From an uncultured Campylobacter sp. (lineage in GTDB: Bacteria; Campylobacterota; Campylobacteria; Campylobacterales; Campylobacteraceae), in the NCBI GenBank assembly GCA_905373295.1, contig CAJPSJ010000080.1, positions 1 to 7,961 of the forward strand: 7,961 nt of DNA, written 5' to 3'. Positions 4,835 to 7,961 of the stretch are shown here, one piece after another; positions within the stretch are counted from its first letter, which is position 1, and every line of letters starts with the position of its first letter. Both the position numbers and the translations under genes were made by a program. A model generated the notes under the pieces. That model was not told the DNA's origin, ran no database searches, and saw only the letters and a list, made by a program, of their open reading frames with translations.

Positions 4835-6906
4835 TATCTGTCTCCAAACGATATGTCAATATTGATCTTAAAGTCCTTCAGCGCGTCTTTAGCGTCCTTA
4901 CTGCCCGCAAATCTCTCGATCGTACTTGCGATGCCCGCTTCCAGATCATCACGCAACTTAGTTTTCAGCTCCTCGGCGCTCGGTTTTTTGCTATGCTCGT
5001 TGCGCAGTGGCTCGCTTTTGACGCTGGGCTCCAACTCGCTTGCCATAAGGCTGGCAAACTCCGCCGCAGCCGAAGCAGCAAGCTCATTCGGCATAGCTTG
5101 TGCGCCAAATTTCATCTCATTTACCTGCTCGGACGCACCAAATTTAGGAGATTTAAATTCGGTGCGCTCCGAAGCCTTTGAAGCATTAAATTTTATCTGC
5201 TGCGCGGCGCTCTTTGCGGGCTTGCCGGATTTAAATTGCTCGCTATCAGCGGAGCTTGCGGCAAACGAGTTTGCAAAATCGCCCTCCATAGCGCGCAAAA
5301 ATCCGTCCGCAAACCCGCCGGCAACGCTATTGGCTTGCTCGCTTTGCTTCGGTAAATCTGAGGCATCTAATATGTGCGGCAAGTTTAGCTCCGAAAAATT
5401 CGGTGCAGGAGTAGAATTTATAATCCCGGTATTGCTAGAATTTGCAGAAGCTGCGAAATTTGCGCCAATTGAATTCCATGCTTCATTATGAGCAGACATA
5501 AGCGTATTCTGTGCAAGTCCGCCAGTAAATTCCATACTTTGAAACGGAACGGCGTTATAAAGATTTTCGCGAGGTATATCGCCCGCGCCCGCTAGCGCAA
5601 TCGGCGTATCTGAAGTGACCTCGTATTGAGACGAAATTTGCATTTTTTGAGAATTTACAGCCGCTTTATTTTTATCATGCGCAGATCTTTTATCCTCTTT
5701 TTCATCGGAAGCAAACGCAGCCGCGGCGAAATTATCATATCCGCCAAACTCCTCCACGGGCATGCCGGCGCTATCGAAAAGCCTAGAAAAATCCATATCA
5801 AATCCACTGTTAACAGACGCGCCAGCTGCATCTTGCACTACTTGCGAAGCAGAATTTTTTTCATCTGTTTTATAGGCAAATGAGCCATCTGATTCATGCT
5901 GTTTGATAGCAACATCCGCAGAGTCTTTCGTTTCCTCTAGATTAGGCGTAGCGTCTACCCTTTTTTCAACGGCAGTTTCATTAGAGCCGCCAGCTCTTTG
6001 CGGCTCATCTTGCTGTGCAAGCGGTAAAGTTTCGCTTGCCCGTGTGGCGGGAATTTCATCTTCTGTCTGCGATTTATTTGTTTTGAAATTCTTAGGATTT
6101 TCATCATCTAGCGCTGCTAGAGCTATCGGAGCGTCATCCTTTGCGAGCGAAATTTCATCTTGAGGCGCGTGATTACTTTCGGCGGGTTCGTTTGTGCCAA
6201 TACTATTTAACGACACATCCTTAGGGATATCGCTAGCAGCCAAGCTTAGAGGCATATCGTCTGCGATATTATCCGCAATCTTTTCTGCGACAGCGTTAAG
6301 TGGCGTATCATCGGCGATGGTGTCCGCAATAGCCGCTTCATCTACAAGCTGCGAGAGCGGAATATCATCTGCGATCTCATCCGTGCGCGGCATATCGCCT
6401 ACCAACTGCGAAAGCGGCACATCATCTGCAATCTCGGGCGCTATGTCGCTTGCCAGCTGCGAAAGCGGTATATCCTTGCCGGAGTCGTAAAAGCTATCCA
6501 CGAGCTCTTCAAAATTACTGCCCGAAGCGGAATTTGCCTGATCAATCGCATCGATCTCTTTCATCACAGAGCTTGCGTCGGCAAATTCTTTCGCCATTTT
6601 TTCTTTCGCCTGCACACTCATATTTTGAACCGAAAATTCGCTGATAAACGTGATGAGCTCAAGCGGCGAAAAAGGCTTAGTAAGGGTGTATCGCGCTCCT
6701 GGGACCGAGACATTTTTAGGCGTCAGAAACAGCGTTTTATTAAGATCAAATTTTGAAATATCATCGCCATCTTCATAATTTTTTATCGTCAAATCATATT
6801 CACTCTCGTCTGCACTATATGCTACCAGGTCCGCACCGATGCGCTCGCAGCAAATATTTACGACACTTGCAACCTGCTCATTGTGATTGTCAAGTAGAAT
6901 TTTCAT
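4834..6906 (-). CDS. chePep: ChePep-like acidic repeat protein with receiver-like N-terminus
   Basis: I assign this 690-residue protein to the Campylobacterota ChePep family (H. pylori HP0322, C. jejuni Cj1178c) from its place directly before gmk–tatA–argS and its architecture. As I recall, ChePep in H. pylori sits at the flagellar pole and controls chemotactic swimming. Residues 1-92 resemble a degenerate response-regulator receiver domain: a KILL first strand and a terminal TKPFSPLELI matching the receiver K-P-F. The usual acidic pair and phospho-acceptor Asp are not evident. Residues 145-265 hold PLSQL-type repeats; about 266-640 is low-complexity, Ser/Ala/Asn/Asp/Glu-rich and probably disordered. 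The last 50 residues (641-690) are a charged helix ending in the hydrophobic INIDISFGDR, similar to the C. jejuni end as I remember it. ATG 6906 has AAAAGG 6 nt upstream. The oddity is that fliR, its usual upstream neighbour, is missing, so its role here may not be flagellar. Confidence 0.75.
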   Translation of the reverse strand: MKILLDNHNEQVASVVNICCERIGADLVAYSADESEYDLTIKNYEDGDDISKFDLNKTLFLTPKNVSVPGARYTLTKPFSPLELITFISEFSVQNMSVQAKEKMAKEFADASSVMKEIDAIDQANSASGSNFEELVDSFYDSGKDIPLSQLASDIAPEIADDVPLSQLVGDMPRTDEIADDIPLSQLVDEAAIADTIADDTPLNAVAEKIADNIADDMPLSLAASDIPKDVSLNSIGTNEPAESNHAPQDEISLAKDDAPIALAALDDENPKNFKTNKSQTEDEIPATRASETLPLAQQDEPQRAGGSNETAVEKRVDATPNLEETKDSADVAIKQHESDGSFAYKTDEKNSASQVVQDAAGASVNSGFDMDFSRLFDSAGMPVEEFGGYDNFAAAAFASDEKEDKRSAHDKNKAAVNSQKMQISSQYEVTSDTPIALAGAGDIPRENLYNAVPFQSMEFTGGLAQNTLMSAHNEAWNSIGANFAASANSSNTGIINSTPAPNFSELNLPHILDASDLPKQSEQANSVAGGFADGFLRAMEGDFANSFAASSADSEQFKSGKPAKSAAQQIKFNASKASERTEFKSPKFGASEQVNEMKFGAQAMPNELAASAAAEFASLMASELEPSVKSEPLRNEHSKKPSAEELKTKLRDDLEAGIASTIERFAGSKDAKDALKDFKINIDISFGDR
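6244..6474 (-). repeat. Tandem PLSQL-type peptide repeats in the ChePep-like gene
   Basis: Five consecutive units share a D-D/I-x-P-L-S/N core: KDIPLSQL (residues 144-151), ADDVPLSQLV (160-169), ADDIPLSQLV (179-188), ADDTPLNAVA (198-207) and ADDMPLSLAA (215-224). The prolines are 17, 19, 19 and 17 residues apart. At DNA level CTGCGAAAGCGG-like blocks recur at 6457, 6406 and 6349 on the plus strand, and a weaker one ends at 6303, giving periods of 51, 57 and 57 bp. More degenerate units follow (KDVSLNSI, KDDAPIALA, SDTPIALA at 432). Such spacing suggests short linear binding motifs or helices. Confidence 0.85.
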
Positions 6907-6963
6907 TTATGACCTTTTAGAAAGAATTTGGGCTATTGTAAGATATTTTTGGTTATTAATTGC
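6907..6963. other. 57-bp spacer where fliR is expected
   Basis: This gap separates the stop of the ABC ATPase from the start of the ChePep-like gene. In C. jejuni the flagellar export gene fliR (Cj1179c, about 250 codons) occupies this place. No FliR-like membrane segments or fragments are readable in any frame here, so the gene has been cleanly removed or was never present. Confidence 0.7.
6935..6940 (-). promoter_or_regulatory. Possible -10 element before the ChePep-like gene
   Basis: The minus strand reads TACAAT from 6940 to 6935, one mismatch from TATAAT, in an AT-rich spacer and 28 nt before the ATG at 6906. There is no evident -35 box. It may give the ChePep-like gene, gmk, tatA and argS transcription independent of tsf. 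This is weak evidence from a short motif in AT-rich DNA. Confidence 0.25.
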
Positions 6964-7605
6964 TTATATTTGCGCTAAATTTCGGTTATTTAGACGATAA
7001 ACTTTGCAGCATTTTTGCGCTAAATTCTCATCGTGGGTCACGAGCACGAGCGCGCCACGACTGGATTTTACGTAATCAAAGATCACGTCCATGACCTCAT
7101 TTGCGGTATCCTTGTCTAAATTTCCAGTAGGCTCGTCGGCAAAGATTATGCGCGGCTTTTTGCAAAGTATGCGAGCGATGCTCACGCGCTGCTGCTGTCC
7201 GCCGCTAAGCTCGCCCACGCCTTGCTTTAAAGTATGTTCGATCTGAAGCTTTTTTAAAATTTCATCATCTATCGCATTATTCGTAAGTTTAGCAGCGAGT
7301 TCGATATTTTCGCCAGAGGAGAAGCCCTTAAAAAGGTAGTGAGATTGAAATATTATGCCAAAGTCGTTACGGCGGATTTTAAGTCTCTCATCGGAGCTTA
7401 GCTCGTAAATACTGCGCCCACCGTAGATCACCTCGCCCGAGTTTGGTTTTAAAAGCGTGCATAAAATATGAAGCAGGGTCGATTTGCCGCAGCCGCTAAC
7501 GCCCAAAATGGCGATGCTCTCGCTCTCTTGGACACTTAAGCTTACATTTTCAAAGAGCGTATAATCATACGCGTGAGTAAGATTTACGCCCTTTAGAAGT
7601 TCCAT
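6964..7605 (-). CDS. ABC transporter ATP-binding protein, LolD/FtsE/MacB type
   Basis: This 213-residue single-domain ATPase would power an ABC transporter from the cytoplasmic face of the inner membrane. All nucleotide-binding motifs are intact: Walker [10 protein letters not shown] (35-43), Q-loop Gln87, signature LSGGQQQR (133-140), Walker B IIFADE (153-158), D-loop GNLD (161-164) and H-loop His191. The length, the DEPTGNLD segment and the FQSHYLF Q-loop region fit the LolD/MacB/FtsE group, but no permease is encoded nearby, so the substrate is open: lipoprotein release, efflux or division-related work are all possible. It corresponds in position to Cj1180c. Only 2 bp separate the tsf stop from its ATG, and no separate Shine-Dalgarno sequence is clear, so translation probably depends on tsf. 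Confidence 0.92.
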   Translation of the reverse strand: MELLKGVNLTHAYDYTLFENVSLSVQESESIAILGVSGCGKSTLLHILCTLLKPNSGEVIYGGRSIYELSSDERLKIRRNDFGIIFQSHYLFKGFSSGENIELAAKLTNNAIDDEILKKLQIEHTLKQGVGELSGGQQQRVSIARILCKKPRIIFADEPTGNLDKDTANEVMDVIFDYVKSSRGALVLVTHDENLAQKCCKVYRLNNRNLAQI

Positions 7606-7607
7606 AT

Positions 7608-7961
7608 TTAGCCGATTTGAGCCGCTACTTCGGCTGCGAAGTCTTCGCTCTTTTTCTCTAGGCCTTCACCCACTTCGAAGCGGACGTATTTTACGATCTC
7701 GATCTTGCCGCCTAGTTTTTTAGCTTCTTCGTCAATCACCTGCTCGACGGTTTTCTTGTCGTCCATTACATAAAATTGCCCTAGCAGCGTGAGGCGCTGA
7801 TCGATTTGAGTATTATCGGCGATGAAGCGATCGATCTGACCCGGCAAAATTTTATCCCAAATTTTTTCAGGCTTATTTTGCTTGCGAAGCTCATCTTTTA
7901 AAGCTTCGATCTCTTTGGCTAAAATTTCGTCCGTTAGATGCGCGCGCGAGCCAAACTGCGG
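7608..7961 (-). CDS. tsf: Elongation factor Ts, C-terminal part (5' end outside window)
   Basis: EF-Ts is the cytosolic guanine-nucleotide exchange factor that regenerates EF-Tu-GTP from EF-Tu-GDP during translation. The frame stays open to the window edge, giving the last 117 residues. The full Campylobacter protein is about 350 residues, so roughly 240 N-terminal residues, including the TDV exchange motif, lie outside. Diagnostic stretches are SRAHLTDEILAKE near the edge, then NKPEKIWDKILPG, the RLTLLGQFYVMDD block and the end RFEVGEGLEKK followed by DFAAEVAAQ. A TTG at 7847 is an internal Leu codon, not the start, because homology continues upstream in frame. As in other bacteria, rpsB is expected just upstream of tsf, beyond the edge. 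Confidence 0.96.
   Translation of the reverse strand, partial: PQFGSRAHLTDEILAKEIEALKDELRKQNKPEKIWDKILPGQIDRFIADNTQIDQRLTLLGQFYVMDDKKTVEQVIDEEAKKLGGKIEIVKYVRFEVGEGLEKKSEDFAAEVAAQIG

Noticed and set aside
4676..5491. 271-residue open frame on the plus strand antisense to the ChePep-like gene and gmk
   Set aside because: It runs opposite the low-complexity part of the ChePep-like gene, has no plausible ribosome site or family resemblance, and its Ser/Ala/Leu-rich composition is what the reverse frame of that region gives. Other plus-strand frames within argS and the ChePep-like gene are rejected for the same reason.
6244..6474. Regularly spaced DNA repeats as a possible CRISPR array
   Set aside because: The repeats are imperfect, lie inside a long open frame in constant codon phase, and encode a recognisable peptide motif; there are no unique spacers between identical repeats.
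7608..7847. Separate 79-residue gene starting at TTG 7847
   Set aside because: The frame continues upstream to the window edge with clear EF-Ts sequence, so the TTG is an internal leucine codon of tsf.

Overview
The window looks like chromosomal DNA of a Campylobacter, most probably a non-motile oral species such as C. gracilis. This is an inference. It rests on three things: the gene order tsf – ABC ATPase – acidic protein – gmk – tatA – argS, which is the order I know from C. jejuni (Cj1181c to Cj1175c); the close match of the EF-Ts, GMK, TatA and ArgS sequences to that group; and a GC content near the high forties, unusually high for the genus. All recognisable genes are on the minus strand, so the window reads biologically from right to left.

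Right part (about 2190-7961): a tightly packed housekeeping operon. It opens with the C-terminal third of elongation factor Ts (cut by the window edge), followed 2 bp later by a LolD/FtsE-type ABC ATPase. After a 57-bp gap comes a 690-residue, repeat-rich acidic protein that I assign to the ChePep family (H. pylori HP0322 / C. jejuni Cj1178c). Guanylate kinase overlaps it by one base, and tatA and argS follow with gaps of 10 and 5 bp. In C. jejuni the flagellar export gene fliR (Cj1179c) lies between the ABC ATPase and the acidic protein. Here it is absent, and only the 57-bp spacer remains. The window therefore predicts a lineage that has lost flagella while keeping a protein known as a polar chemotaxis regulator.

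Left part (1-2191): two tandem paralogous genes for secreted or membrane-anchored, cysteine-rich Sel1-like-repeat proteins of the Hcp type. Each has an N-terminal hydrophobic segment and seven C-x7-C pairs. They are clearly homologous but differ strongly in base composition: the distal copy is GC-rich and the proximal one AT-rich. Each has its own leader with a similar TGCAATAA promoter-like element. The leftmost 242 bp hold no supported gene, only short inverted and direct repeats.

Most interesting points: (1) precise loss of fliR with retention of the ChePep-like gene; (2) an array of PLSQL-type repeats in the ChePep-like protein; (3) a roughly 70-residue low-complexity insertion in ArgS just before the catalytic domain, built around repeated GGAATT-containing DNA; (4) the compositionally divergent pair of disulfide-rich repeat proteins. 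No RNA genes, CRISPR arrays, insertion sequences or convincing rho-independent terminators were seen.
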